Shown: positions 25,060-34,688, counted from the first letter of the stretch. The stretch is 64,000 nucleotides of DNA from Phyllobacterium chamaecytisi (GCF_020164455.1 NZ_JAIQWW010000007.1:1-64000); one strand, 5' to 3'. Made by a program: numbers and translations. Notes: generated from the sequence alone by a model not told the origin.

Positions 25060-25165
25060 TCACAGCGCAGCTTTGGTCTTTCCCTGAGGCATGAAAAACG
25101 CTAGATACCGGCTTCATTCTACATCAGTGCCCTTGCCTGAGGCACGATAAGCAAAGGAAAATCAA

Positions 25166-25447
25166 TTGTCCGATACATTCGACAAGGTCGCCGACATCAT
25201 TGCCGAAACCAGCGAGATCGATCGCGACTCCATTACGCCGGAGAGTCACACAATTGACGATCTGGGGATCGATAGCCTTGATTTCCTGGACATCGTTTTT
25301 GCGATCGACAAGGCCTTCGGTATCAAGATCCCGCTCGAACAGTGGACGCAGGAAGTCAATGACGGCAAGGTTCCGACCGAAGAATACTTCGTGTTGAAAA
25401 ACCTGTGTGCCAAGATCGACGAACTCGTCGCTGCCAAGAAGGCCTGA
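25166..25447 (+). CDS. acpXL: Very-long-chain acyl carrier protein AcpXL
   Basis: AcpXL carries the 27-hydroxyoctacosanoyl-type chain destined for lipid A. The 93-residue protein has the phosphopantetheine site DSLDF (Ser about residue 37) in [20 protein letters not shown]. Its length and the [22 protein letters not shown] segment distinguish it from the housekeeping ACP. The start is a TTG at 25166, supported by AAAGGAAA five bases upstream. It heads a same-strand cluster ending in lpxXL. Confidence 0.95.
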   Translation: MSDTFDKVADIIAETSEIDRDSITPESHTIDDLGIDSLDFLDIVFAIDKAFGIKIPLEQWTQEVNDGKVPTEEYFVLKNLCAKIDELVAAKKA

Positions 25448-25492
25448 TTTCCCAGCTAACCGGGTACACCGTACAAACGGTGTTGCGAGACA

Positions 25493-26677
25493 ATGCAGAA
25501 CAACACCGTCGTCATTACTGGTATCGGACTGATTTCATCACTTGGCGAAGGCGTCGATGCCCATTGGAAGGCATTCAATGACGGGCTCGAACCCCGCATC
25601 GATAGCGAAACGTTCAAGCCTTATACTGTTCATCCGCTCGTCGAAGTCGACTGGAACAACCAGATACCGAAGCGCGGTGACCAGCGGCAGATGGAGACGT
25701 GGCAGCGTATAGGGACCTACACAGCTGGCCTCGCGCTGCAGGATGCAGGCATAAAAGACGACGAATCGCTCTGCGCCAGCATGGATATGGTAGTGGCGGC
25801 AGGCGGTGGGGAACGCGACGTCTCGGTAGACACGCAAATCCTTGCCGAAGCGCGTGTGCGCAATGATATCGGAACGATGCTAAACGAGAAGCTCACGACC
25901 GAGCTGCGCCCAACCTTGTTTCTGGCACAGCTTTCGAACCTGCTTGCTGGAAATATCTCCATCGTCCACAAAGTCACCGGTTCTTCACGTACATTCATGG
26001 GTGAGGAAGGCTCGGGTATCTCGGCGATCGATACAGCTGTAGCTCGTATTCGCTCCGGACAGAGTACACATGCGCTTGTTGGTGGTGCGTACAATTCCCA
26101 GCATCCAGACATGTTGTTGGGATACGAATTGAACGGGATGCTCAAGCGCGATGGTTGGGCGCCGCTTTGGCAAAGAGAAGACAGCGCGGGGGGCGGGATC
26201 GTTACCGGCTCTGGTGGAGCATTCCTGGTTCTGGAAAGTGCTGATCACGCCAAAAAACGCGGTGCACGCGTATATGCCGCCATCGATGGCGTCTACAGCG
26301 CGCAGATTCGCCGCCGCCGCGATGACTTAACGCAAACCGTAGCCAAGCTGATCGGCGCGGCCAGTTCAGACAAAGCTGCAGACCTGATCATTTCAGGCGC
26401 CAGCGGGGCTAAACACGTAACCGCGGTAGAGAAAGCGGCGCTCGATACATTCTCGAGTTCGGCGGTGCGCGGCGTCGCGGGCAAACTCGGCCATCTGCGC
26501 GAAGCACAATTCCCACTGGTTGTTGCTCTGGCTGCGCTAAGCGTTTTCAATGGATCTGCGTTCCCGCCTGTCGACGCGAAGAATGAGAGAGCCGGACCGT
26601 CCGACGTCAATACCGCGCTGGCGACGTCCATTGGCGGAACTCGCAGCGAAGGCGTTGCCCGCCTGGTCAAAGTTTAA
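25493..26677 (+). CDS. Ketosynthase-like protein without active-site Cys (FabF2XL-like)
   Basis: A 394-residue thiolase-fold protein of the beta-ketoacyl-ACP synthase family: VVITGIGLISSLG at the start, GSGGAFLVLESADHAKKRGARVYA near residue 240. The active-site Cys region reads VTGSSRTFMGEEGSG (about residue 165) instead of STACASGA, so the nucleophile is missing. The two His motifs are also altered (SGASGAKH, KLGHLREAQFP). This pattern resembles chain-length-factor partners of ketosynthases. It directly precedes an intact ketosynthase, with which it could form a heterodimer elongating the very-long-chain fatty acid; that role is inference. Confidence 0.85.
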   Translation: MQNNTVVITGIGLISSLGEGVDAHWKAFNDGLEPRIDSETFKPYTVHPLVEVDWNNQIPKRGDQRQMETWQRIGTYTAGLALQDAGIKDDESLCASMDMVVAAGGGERDVSVDTQILAEARVRNDIGTMLNEKLTTELRPTLFLAQLSNLLAGNISIVHKVTGSSRTFMGEEGSGISAIDTAVARIRSGQSTHALVGGAYNSQHPDMLLGYELNGMLKRDGWAPLWQREDSAGGGIVTGSGGAFLVLESADHAKKRGARVYAAIDGVYSAQIRRRRDDLTQTVAKLIGAASSDKAADLIISGASGAKHVTAVEKAALDTFSSSAVRGVAGKLGHLREAQFPLVVALAALSVFNGSAFPPVDAKNERAGPSDVNTALATSIGGTRSEGVARLVKV

Positions 26678-26688
26678 GGGATATTTCC

Positions 26689-27966
26689 ATGTCCAAATAT
26701 ACTGATCATCTCGGCCGCCCCCTTGTCGCCATAACCGGCCTAGGCGTTGTCTCATCCCTCGGGCAAGGTAAGGAAGAGAACTGGGCTGCGCTGACTTCCG
26801 GCACGTCCGGCATCCACACGATTACACGGTTCGCCCTAGACAATCTGCGAACGCAGATCGCCGGGACTGTCGATTTTCTTGAAGAAAGCACCAAGGGCGC
26901 TTCGACATTGTCGCAAAAGCTGGCGTCGCTTGCAGCGGAGGAAGCTGTAGCGCAGGCCGGTTTTCCAGTCGATGACTTCGGCGGCCCGCTTTTCCTGGCT
27001 GCTCCACCGGTCGAACTCGAATGGCGCAATCGCTTTGCCTTGGACGCATTGGTCAAGTCTGAAGGCGAGCCCGGATACGACCTGCTGCTCGCCGCATGCC
27101 GTCGAGGCCCGCAGGTCGACATGTTCAACACGGCGGAATTTGGCTATATCGCTGAGGTTCTGGCCGATAAGTTCGGCACGCGCGGTCTACCGATCACTTT
27201 GTCTACAGCCTGTGCTTCTGGCGCGACTGCCATTCAGCTGGGCGTGGAAGCCATCCGTCGCGGCGAAAGCGACAGGGTCCTGTCGATCGGTACCGATGGC
27301 TCGGTTTCCGCCGAAGCGCTGGTCCGATTTTCGCTGCTCTCTGCGCTATCCACCCATAACGAGCCAGCCCACAAGGCCGCAAAGCCCTTCTCGAAAGATC
27401 GGGATGGGTTTGTCATGGCAGAAGGCTCTGGCGCTATGGTGATGGAATCGCTCGAATCGGCCGTCGCACGAGGTGCAAATATTCTTGGCATCATGCGTGG
27501 TTGCGGCGAGAAGGCCGATGACTTCCATCGTACCCGTTCCAAGCCGGACGGTTCGCCGGCCATTGGTGCGGTTCGCGCGTCCCTTGAAGATGCAGGGATT
27601 GAGGAAGACGCAATCGACTATATCAATGCTCACGGAACGTCGACGCCAGAAAACGACAAGATGGAATATCTGGCGTTGTCGACCGTCTTTGGCGATCGCA
27701 TTTCATCATTGCCGGTGTCATCAAACAAGTCGATGATCGGCCATACATTGACCGCTGCCGGTGCGATCGAAGCCGTATTCTCTGTATTGACTATTCAGAC
27801 CGGTACCATCCCGCCAACGATCAACTATGACAATCCTGATCCGGCAATTGTCATGGATGTCGTCCCCAACGTTAAGCGCGAAGCAAGTGTCTCATCAGTG
27901 CTTTCCAGTTCATTCGGCTTCGGCGGACAAAATACGTGTCTTGTCATGACGGCAGAACCGAACTAA
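26689..27966 (+). CDS. Beta-ketoacyl-ACP synthase (FabF1XL-like)
   Basis: The 425-residue condensing enzyme has the full Cys-His-His triad: Cys in STACASGATAIQ (about residue 170), His in NAHGTSTPEND (about 318) and His in KSMIGHTLTAAGA (about 354). It would add two-carbon units to AcpXL-bound acyl chains for the lipid A very-long-chain fatty acid. It starts 11 bases after the Cys-less ketosynthase-like gene, as in other acpXL clusters. RBS-like GGGATA is near the start. Confidence 0.92.
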   Translation: MSKYTDHLGRPLVAITGLGVVSSLGQGKEENWAALTSGTSGIHTITRFALDNLRTQIAGTVDFLEESTKGASTLSQKLASLAAEEAVAQAGFPVDDFGGPLFLAAPPVELEWRNRFALDALVKSEGEPGYDLLLAACRRGPQVDMFNTAEFGYIAEVLADKFGTRGLPITLSTACASGATAIQLGVEAIRRGESDRVLSIGTDGSVSAEALVRFSLLSALSTHNEPAHKAAKPFSKDRDGFVMAEGSGAMVMESLESAVARGANILGIMRGCGEKADDFHRTRSKPDGSPAIGAVRASLEDAGIEEDAIDYINAHGTSTPENDKMEYLALSTVFGDRISSLPVSSNKSMIGHTLTAAGAIEAVFSVLTIQTGTIPPTINYDNPDPAIVMDVVPNVKREASVSSVLSSSFGFGGQNTCLVMTAEPN

Positions 27967-27992
27967 TCCGTGGCCTGAATAAGGAAACGGAT

Positions 27993-29021
27993 ATGCGTGC
28001 ATTACAACTGATTGAAGACCGCAAGCTCGAGATCGTCGATGTTGCGCCCCCGCCCGCGCCCGGTCCCGGTGAGGTTACCGTCAACATCAAAGCAGTTGCG
28101 CTCAATCACATCGATGTCTGGGGCTGGCGGGGCATGGCCTTTGCCAAGCGCAAGATGCCATTGACGATCGGCGCGGAAGCTTCGGGCGTTGTCGATGCGA
28201 TCGGCGCGGGCGTCGGCAATCTACTGCCAGGCCAGCTCGTCTCGATCTATGGTGCACAGACCTGCGGATTGTGCCGTCCCTGCCGTGAAGGTCGCGACAA
28301 TCTTTGCGAACATGTCTCCGGTGTGCACGGTTTCCATCTCGATGGTTTCGCCCAGGAGAAAGTCAACCTCAAAGCCCGTTTACTTGTCCCGGCTCCTCCT
28401 GGCGTCGATGAAATCGGTGCTGCCGTCGCACCCGTTACCTTCGGAACGGTCGAGCACATGCTGTTTGATAATGCCAGGCTCGAACCCGGAGAAACGATTC
28501 TCGTTCACGCCGGTGGTTCCGGTATTGGCTCGGCGGCAATCCAGCTCGCCAAGAAGATGGGCTGTACCGTCATCACAACTGTCGGTTCGGACAACAAGAT
28601 CGAGAAGGCCAAGGCGCTGGGGGCGGATCACGTCATCAATTACCGCGAGGATCGCTTCGAGGGAGTCGTGCGCAAGCTGACAAAGAAGAAGGGTGTTGAT
28701 GTTGTCTTCGAACATGTCGGCGCCGATACATGGGCGGGGTCCATGTTGTCGCTGCGCCGCGGCGGGCGGCTGGTCACCTGCGGCTCGACGTCGGGTGTTT
28801 CAACCAGCATGAACCTTATGATGCTGTTCCAGCAGCAGTTGAAACTTCTCGGCTCGTTCGGGTGCCGCATGGAAAACATGGCTGATGCCATGCAGAAGAT
28901 GGCGCGTGGCCTTGTCCATCCAGTCATCGACACCGAAGTCGGCTTCGATGATATCGATACGGCATTGAAGCGGATGGAAGGCCGGGACGTCTTCGGCAAG
29001 ATCATCCTGCGCGTAAACTGA
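27993..29021 (+). CDS. Zinc-binding alcohol dehydrogenase/quinone oxidoreductase of the acpXL cluster
   Basis: A 342-residue medium-chain dehydrogenase. It has the catalytic-domain start LQLIEDRKLEIVDVAPPPAPGPGEV, the structural zinc cysteines in AQTCGLCRPCREGRDNLCEH (about residues 90-108), and the nucleotide-binding motif VHAGGSGIGSAAIQLA (about 170). In rhizobia an Adh-like gene occupies this place (adh2XL) in very-long-chain fatty acid clusters; its exact reaction is not known. Start at 27993 has AAGGAAAC ahead. It ends 6 bases before lpxXL. Confidence 0.88.
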   Translation: MRALQLIEDRKLEIVDVAPPPAPGPGEVTVNIKAVALNHIDVWGWRGMAFAKRKMPLTIGAEASGVVDAIGAGVGNLLPGQLVSIYGAQTCGLCRPCREGRDNLCEHVSGVHGFHLDGFAQEKVNLKARLLVPAPPGVDEIGAAVAPVTFGTVEHMLFDNARLEPGETILVHAGGSGIGSAAIQLAKKMGCTVITTVGSDNKIEKAKALGADHVINYREDRFEGVVRKLTKKKGVDVVFEHVGADTWAGSMLSLRRGGRLVTCGSTSGVSTSMNLMMLFQQQLKLLGSFGCRMENMADAMQKMARGLVHPVIDTEVGFDDIDTALKRMEGRDVFGKIILRVN

Positions 29022-29027
29022 TCGAGA

Positions 29028-29963
29028 ATGAAGCTCAATACAAAGTTGGCACTATTCCGTTGGAGCCAGCGGTTGAAGAAATTCAACTACTGGCTGTCGG
29101 CATTTGTCATTTTCGGTGTCCTCAAATTGCTTCGTATGCTGCCAGCGAAGGCGGCTATGGATTTTACCGATGCCGCAGCGCGTAAAATTGGCCCATTAAT
29201 GGGCCGCCATCGCATTGCGATGACCAACCTGCGTAAAGCCTATCCGGAGAAACCCGAAGAGGAACTGCAGAAGATTGCGCGCGACATGTGGGGTAACATG
29301 GCGCGCCTGACGGCCGAGTATGTGTTTCTGGATGCGATCTTCGATTTCGATCCGCACAGCGACACGCCCGGACTAGTCGAGGTTCAGGGTCGCGAAATCT
29401 TCGAACGCATACGGGACGAGAAGGACCGCCCGCATATATTCTTCACAGGTCATACGGGGAATTTCGAGCTGCTGCCGATCTGCGCGGCGACATTCGATCT
29501 GAACGTCACTGCGCTGTTTCGCCCACCGAACAACCCCTATGTTGCCAAGAAAATCCTCGGGGCACGCCGCACCAACATGGGGCATCTCGTTCCGTCGAAG
29601 GCCGGTGCAGCTTGGTCGCTCGCCACCGTCCTCAACAACAATGGCAACGTCGGCATGCTGGTCGATCAAAAATTCAAACGCGGCATCCCTTCTACTTTTT
29701 TCAACCGCCCATGCAAAACCAATCCACTTCTCGCGAAACTCGTGCGTCAATATGAGTGCAATGTATATCCGGCGCGCTGTGTGCGCCTGCCCGGTGGCCG
29801 GTTTCGGCTGGAACTTGAAGAGAAGATGGAGATACCGCGCGATGACAAAGGAGCCGTGGACCTCGCCGCAACTGTCCAGGCTCTGAACGACAAGGTCGAG
29901 TCCTGGGTGCGCGAATACCCCGGCCAGTGGATGTGGTTCCACAAGCGCTGGAACAGCAATTAG
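29028..29963 (+). CDS. lpxXL: Lipid A very-long-chain acyltransferase LpxXL
   Basis: Lauroyl/myristoyl acyltransferase-family protein of 311 residues (HtrB/MsbB type) that transfers the very-long-chain fatty acid from AcpXL to lipid A at the inner membrane. The catalytic HX4E motif is visible in TGHTGNFELLP (about residue 143). An N-terminal hydrophobic segment WLSAFVIFGVLKLLRMLP anchors it. It ends FHKRWNSN. Its TAG stop overlaps the TAA stop of the convergent soeC-like gene within TTAG (29960-29963). Confidence 0.92.
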   Translation: MKLNTKLALFRWSQRLKKFNYWLSAFVIFGVLKLLRMLPAKAAMDFTDAAARKIGPLMGRHRIAMTNLRKAYPEKPEEELQKIARDMWGNMARLTAEYVFLDAIFDFDPHSDTPGLVEVQGREIFERIRDEKDRPHIFFTGHTGNFELLPICAATFDLNVTALFRPPNNPYVAKKILGARRTNMGHLVPSKAGAAWSLATVLNNNGNVGMLVDQKFKRGIPSTFFNRPCKTNPLLAKLVRQYECNVYPARCVRLPGGRFRLELEEKMEIPRDDKGAVDLAATVQALNDKVESWVREYPGQWMWFHKRWNSN

Positions 29964-30865
29964 TAGTAGTTCATCACCGCATGTTTGGCTTCGGCGAAGA
30001 ACAGCCAGCGCTCAACAAGAATCCCCAACACATATGCGATGACGCTGAAAACAAGCGCAATCTGCGCGGTCAGCCCTTCGCCAATGGTCATCGCCAACAA
30101 AAGCGCCAGGATAGGCAGAGCCACACCGAAAACGAAAGCGATCACCCACAGCTTTGCGGTGTGTTTACGGGCAACGCGAAAGCCCATCTCCCGCGTCAGA
30201 TAGTTGTCCAGCGCATGCGGACGCTCAAACAGCCGCACCTTGCCGATGAAACCAAGACCGGTTGCCGTTTCCGGCGTCGAAATGGGTAAGAGTGTCGTGG
30301 CGCGGTTGCGCCAAACCAGTTTGGCGACTAACGCCAGGAGGACGAACAGAAGCGCCAGCAACTCCTCGACCAACGCATTTCCGCCCACGAAGGCGCTTGC
30401 GAACAAGAAACCACCGGCTAGCGAAAACAACAGAAAACACAACGGAGTCAGTTTCGTATGCCACGAGTCCACAGTCTTGAGCGACGCGTAGATCATCGAC
30501 GTGCAATAGACTGTCACCAAAGCACCAAGCACAGTGATAAACCCCAAAATCACATCATGCCTATCGGCGAAGATTGCCAGCGCAGCACTCAACGTCAGGG
30601 GGACAAACGTCGCGATTGCCATCACACCCTCGCGTGACAACCAGCTGGAGCGCCATTGGCTCAGGGCCCGCCATGCACGTTGCGGGTTGCCAAGATGCAA
30701 GAGCGAAGCTGCCAGTCCAATGCTGATCAGTGCCAGCGAAGTCAAATAGGCAAGCTTGGTCATTAGCAGCGACGGATCCAGAAAACCGAGCCCAAGCACG
30801 ACCGCAAGTCCGTAGCCCAGACCTGACAGCGTCGTGAAAACAATAATCGAATACGCTGGATGCAT
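29960..30865 (-). CDS. soeC: DmsC/SoeC-type membrane anchor subunit
   Basis: A 301-residue inner-membrane protein of the DMSO reductase anchor family with about eight hydrophobic spans, starting MHPAYSIIVFTTLSGLGYG. Segments such as LGNPQRAWRALSQWRSSWLSREGVMA (about residue 57) and CTSMIYASLKTVDSWHT (about 140) are typical of DmsC/SoeC. It would pass electrons from the Fe-S subunit to the quinone pool. It follows the Fe-S gene by 3 bases. The soe name depends on the identity of the large subunit. Confidence 0.85.
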   Translation of the reverse strand: MHPAYSIIVFTTLSGLGYGLAVVLGLGFLDPSLLMTKLAYLTSLALISIGLAASLLHLGNPQRAWRALSQWRSSWLSREGVMAIATFVPLTLSAALAIFADRHDVILGFITVLGALVTVYCTSMIYASLKTVDSWHTKLTPLCFLLFSLAGGFLFASAFVGGNALVEELLALLFVLLALVAKLVWRNRATTLLPISTPETATGLGFIGKVRLFERPHALDNYLTREMGFRVARKHTAKLWVIAFVFGVALPILALLLAMTIGEGLTAQIALVFSVIAYVLGILVERWLFFAEAKHAVMNYY

Positions 30866-30868
30866 CGC

Positions 30869-31636
30869 CTAGATCCGGTCCAGCGTCTTGTCGAGCCAAG
30901 CGAAAAATCCGCGCGCGCCTTCGGTGTTCTCTGCAAGAGGTATTATTGGCATGCTTTCGCTCAACGACTTCCGTGGACGAGGTGGTAGGTACTTGTTGGT
31001 GGGCCGTGTTTCCTGCTCCGGCATAAGATCGAAACCACCGCGTTCGACCACCATGATGGCCACATCGGAATTCGGATCGCCAAGGTCGCCAAAATGCCGG
31101 GCATTGACCGGACAAGTCCTGACACAGGACGGAACGCGGTCTTCTTGCTTCAGTGTCTCATTGTAGACGCGGTCGACGCACAGTGTGCACTTCTTCATCA
31201 CGCCGGCAGCAAGATCCATCTCCCGAGCCCCATAGGCACAGGCCCAGGCGCAAAGTCCACAGCCGATGCACTTGTCCTCATCCACCAGCACGATGCCGTC
31301 CTCGGTACGCTTGTAAGACGCTCCAGTCGGGCAAACCGTGACACACGGCGCGTCTTCGCAATGCAAGCAGGACTTTGGAAAGTGCACAACGCGGGCGTCG
31401 CCAGCTTCACCGATAATTTGTCCGCCTTCGGGCGCGACTTCAAAACTGTGGATGCGGTTGAGAAACGTACCTGAAACATCCTCGCCATAGGGATGCTGGT
31501 CCGACAGCGCACTGCCATAGCCGCCGGTATTCCATTCCTTGCAACTGATTACACAGGCATGGCAGCCGACACATACATCAAGATCGATCACCAGCCCGAG
31601 TTTTTTTGCGGTACGATTTTGCGGAAGACTGGTCAT
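30869..31636 (-). CDS. soeB: DmsB/SoeB-type four-cluster ferredoxin subunit
   Basis: An electron-transfer subunit of 255 residues with four cysteine groups for 4Fe-4S clusters: CVGCHACVISC (about residue 18), CLHCEDAPCVTVC (about 95), CIGCGLCAWAC (about 126), and CTLCVDRV with SCVRTCP (about 150-175). It links the molybdoenzyme to the membrane anchor. The start at 31636 overlaps the soeA stop by ATGA, which is why it is preferred to an ATG four codons upstream. Confidence 0.9.
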   Translation of the reverse strand: MTSLPQNRTAKKLGLVIDLDVCVGCHACVISCKEWNTGGYGSALSDQHPYGEDVSGTFLNRIHSFEVAPEGGQIIGEAGDARVVHFPKSCLHCEDAPCVTVCPTGASYKRTEDGIVLVDEDKCIGCGLCAWACAYGAREMDLAAGVMKKCTLCVDRVYNETLKQEDRVPSCVRTCPVNARHFGDLGDPNSDVAIMVVERGGFDLMPEQETRPTNKYLPPRPRKSLSESMPIIPLAENTEGARGFFAWLDKTLDRI

Positions 31637-34488
31637 TTTGACGACCATTCCTGCCCGTAACGCAGTTCATCGACTGGTTGCGATTGGCTGCCAGGAGGTT
31701 TGATTGCAGCGAAATACGGTTCGCTGATCTCCACCCCAGCCTGGGCCTTTTCAATGCGCACGCGCAAGTCATACCAGGCGGCCTGCCCCGTAATAGGATC
31801 GGAGTTCGACCAGCGCATCCCATCGGCTTTTGGTGGCAAAAGTTCGTGAATGAGATGGTTGAGGAGGAATCCCTTGGTTGCTTCGGGCGCGTGCGGATCA
31901 AGCGCCCAAGCGCCCTTACGCTTGCCGATCGCATTCCATGTCCACATGGTTTTGCCATTCACCGCATCGGTCCGCGCAATTTCGCATTTGATCCGGCCGT
32001 GATGCGAAATGACCCAGGCCCAATCGCCATCCTTCAACCCCAGCTCGTCGCAAATCGTACCCGGGACATACAATGGATTTTTCGTGTGTATCTGTCGCAG
32101 CCATGCATTCTGCGAGCCCCAGGAATGATACATCGCCATCGGCCGCTGAGTGATCGCATGATAGGGAAATTCTGTGGCGTCGACGCCCTGTTCTTCGAAG
32201 GGCCGGTACCAGTCCGGTAGCGGATCGAAACAATCGAGCAGGCGTTCGCGGTATTGTTCGGGCGCGAACGGTTGCCGAACACCCATCGCCGATAGCCGGA
32301 ACTTCTGCAGCGTCTCGACATAGAGCTGAAGGGTGACCGGCTGCGGTGCATCAAAGAAACCCATATCAATGGCGAACTGTTGATAAGCGGCATTGTGGTG
32401 CTTGAAATAGAGTGCCTCATCGGGAATGTGCTTCATCCAGAACGCACCGTGATCAATATAGTTTTTCAGCTGATCTTCATTAGGCGTGCCCCTGCCCTCG
32501 CCTTTGGTATCCGCACCGCGCCACCCCGAGAGTGGGCCGATACCGGGCTTGCGCTGGTGATTGACGATATAGTCCGCATAATCTGTGTACAGCGCCACAC
32601 CTCTATCATCGACGAAACCCGGCAATTTCAAGCGGGCTCCGAGATCGATCAGCACGGACTGAAACCCGCGCACATCCCTGTCCGGCTCCAGCACTGGCCA
32701 GCGAATTGCATCGCAGGCGGCGTCAGGTTCGGAGATGGGCCGGTCGAGCAGCGAGATACAGTCGTGACGCTCCAGATAGGTCGTATCTGGCAAGACAAGA
32801 TCGGCATAGGCAACCATTTCCGATGAATACGCGTCCGAATAGATGATCTTCGGGATTTTATATTCGCCGGTTGTCTCGTCGCGCTCTTCCAGCATCTTGA
32901 TCGTGCCACGCGTATTCATCGAGGAGTTCCACGCCATATTGGCCATGTACAGGAACAGCACGTCGACGGGATAAGGATCGCCAGCGCAGGCATTGGCGAT
33001 GACCATATGCATCATGCCGTGTGCGGAAAGCGGCGCTTCCCAGGAAAAAGCTTTGTCGATCCGCTGCGGCTTGCCCTCACTATCGACGAGAAGGTCTTCG
33101 GGTCCAAGCGGATATCCAAGATGCGGCCCCGCAAGCGGTTGGCCGGGCTGCACATGTTCCGCTCTGCCATGCGGTCTTGGGTGGGCCGTCACCGGTTTGG
33201 GATAAGGCGGCTTGTACCGATAGCCGCCCGGGCAGTCGATGGAGCCGATGATCGTCTGTAAAACGTGCAATGCACGCGCCGACTGAAATCCATTCGAATG
33301 AGCGGAGATGCCGCGCATGGCATGAAAGCTCACCGGCCGTCCGATCATTACCTCGTGCTGCTCGCCTTTCATGTCGGTCCACGGTTGTTTGAGAACGATC
33401 TCTTCCTCAAAAGCTACTCGCGCGATTTCCGAAGCCAGCCCACGGATCGTACTCGCCGCAACCCCAGTCTCTGCCGCGACTGCATCGGGTGCATATTTCG
33501 GATCGAGATATTTCTCTGCCATTAGCCGTAGGACGCTGCGCACCTTCCGACTATCTTCTGTGACGAATTCAGCATTGAGATCAGCGACATGACCCGGTTC
33601 GTCAAATCGCACAAGCGCACCGGATTTGCGGTCACGCACCAAGGCCTTGCCGAGATCGTCGCGCAGGAAAAGCCCGTGGTCTTCCCTACCCTCGTCATCG
33701 ATCACCAGCCAAGGCGCATTGGTATAGCGCTGGAGATAATCAAGATCGATCTTGCCGGTGCGAAAAAGTTCATGGATGACGGCAAGAATGAGCAGTCCAT
33801 CGGTACCAGGACGGATGCCGATCCAGTTATCAGCGATAGCGGAATAGCCCGTGCGCACCGGATTGACCGAAACAAAACGCGCCCCACGCTTCTTGAGTTT
33901 GGAAATACCGATCTTGATCGGGTTGGAATCATGATCCTCCGCCACACCGAACAAAACAAATAGCTTGGTTTTGTCCCAATCGGGCGCGCCAAATTCCCAG
34001 AACGCACCACCAATCGTATAAATCCCTGCGGCCGCCATGTTGACCGAACAAAAACCGCCATGTGCCGCGTAGTTCGGTGTGCCGAAATTTTGCGCCCAGA
34101 AGCTGGTCAGAGCCTGGCTTTGATCGCGGCCCGTAAAGAAAGCGAGCTTCTGCGGCGCGGTTTCCCGCAACAGCTGCAGCCAATCGACAGCCAACGCCAA
34201 CGCTTCTTCCCAGCTGATTTCTTTGAATTCGCCTGAACCGCGTGGTCCTGTTCGTAACAGCGGCGCTCGCAATCGCGCCGGCGAATAGTGCTGCATAATT
34301 CCGGCTGATCCTTTGGCACACAAGACCCCCTTGTTGATCGGGTGGTCGCGGTTACCCTCGATGTAGCGGATTTTGCCGTCTTTCAGATGGACATCGATGC
34401 CGCAACGGCAGGCGCACATATAGCAGGTGGTTTTCCGAATCTCATCACCAACCGGCTCCGATAAAGCAAGGACTGGTTCTGAATTCAT
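31633..34488 (-). CDS. soeA: Molybdopterin oxidoreductase, SoeA-like sulfite dehydrogenase
   Basis: A 951-residue DMSO-reductase-superfamily catalytic subunit. The N-terminus binds a 4Fe-4S cluster through C-x2-C-x3-C...C in TTCYMCACRCGIDVHL and GVLCAKGSAG (about residues 20-58). Mo-bis-MGD domains follow, ending in the TCP/MopB-type C-terminal barrel (NPLYVPGTICDELGLKDGDWAWV). No twin-arginine signal is present, so it should face the cytoplasm, as SoeA does and unlike DmsA. With soeB and soeC it probably oxidises sulfite and feeds the quinone pool. Another substrate cannot be excluded from sequence alone. A longer frame begins at 34545. Confidence 0.78.
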   Translation of the reverse strand: MNSEPVLALSEPVGDEIRKTTCYMCACRCGIDVHLKDGKIRYIEGNRDHPINKGVLCAKGSAGIMQHYSPARLRAPLLRTGPRGSGEFKEISWEEALALAVDWLQLLRETAPQKLAFFTGRDQSQALTSFWAQNFGTPNYAAHGGFCSVNMAAAGIYTIGGAFWEFGAPDWDKTKLFVLFGVAEDHDSNPIKIGISKLKKRGARFVSVNPVRTGYSAIADNWIGIRPGTDGLLILAVIHELFRTGKIDLDYLQRYTNAPWLVIDDEGREDHGLFLRDDLGKALVRDRKSGALVRFDEPGHVADLNAEFVTEDSRKVRSVLRLMAEKYLDPKYAPDAVAAETGVAASTIRGLASEIARVAFEEEIVLKQPWTDMKGEQHEVMIGRPVSFHAMRGISAHSNGFQSARALHVLQTIIGSIDCPGGYRYKPPYPKPVTAHPRPHGRAEHVQPGQPLAGPHLGYPLGPEDLLVDSEGKPQRIDKAFSWEAPLSAHGMMHMVIANACAGDPYPVDVLFLYMANMAWNSSMNTRGTIKMLEERDETTGEYKIPKIIYSDAYSSEMVAYADLVLPDTTYLERHDCISLLDRPISEPDAACDAIRWPVLEPDRDVRGFQSVLIDLGARLKLPGFVDDRGVALYTDYADYIVNHQRKPGIGPLSGWRGADTKGEGRGTPNEDQLKNYIDHGAFWMKHIPDEALYFKHHNAAYQQFAIDMGFFDAPQPVTLQLYVETLQKFRLSAMGVRQPFAPEQYRERLLDCFDPLPDWYRPFEEQGVDATEFPYHAITQRPMAMYHSWGSQNAWLRQIHTKNPLYVPGTICDELGLKDGDWAWVISHHGRIKCEIARTDAVNGKTMWTWNAIGKRKGAWALDPHAPEATKGFLLNHLIHELLPPKADGMRWSNSDPITGQAAWYDLRVRIEKAQAGVEISEPYFAAIKPPGSQSQPVDELRYGQEWSSK

Positions 34489-34667
34489 ACCCGATGCGCC
34501 CCCTTGTTCACCAAGACAAAATGGCGCGTGACCTGCTTCAGCCAACCATCTGTCTCGATCCTTTAGCGGCAGTCTTGCAAGAAATCTGCGGGTTTTGCAA
34601 AGAGCATGCGCGTCCGACTCACTAACATCTTAGCGGGTCTAGGGGATTGCGTTGTCAGGAAAACGGC

Positions 34668-34688
34668 ACCAGTCCCAACCGGACTGGT
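34668..34688. other. Isolated hairpin upstream of the soe genes
   Basis: ACCAGTCC (34668-34675) and GGACTGGT (34681-34688) pair perfectly over 8 bp with a 5-base loop. It lies 180 bases ahead of the soeA start in a gene-poor stretch (34489-35257). Only this hairpin and one possible small gene are apparent there. No T run supports a terminator. Confidence 0.35.
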
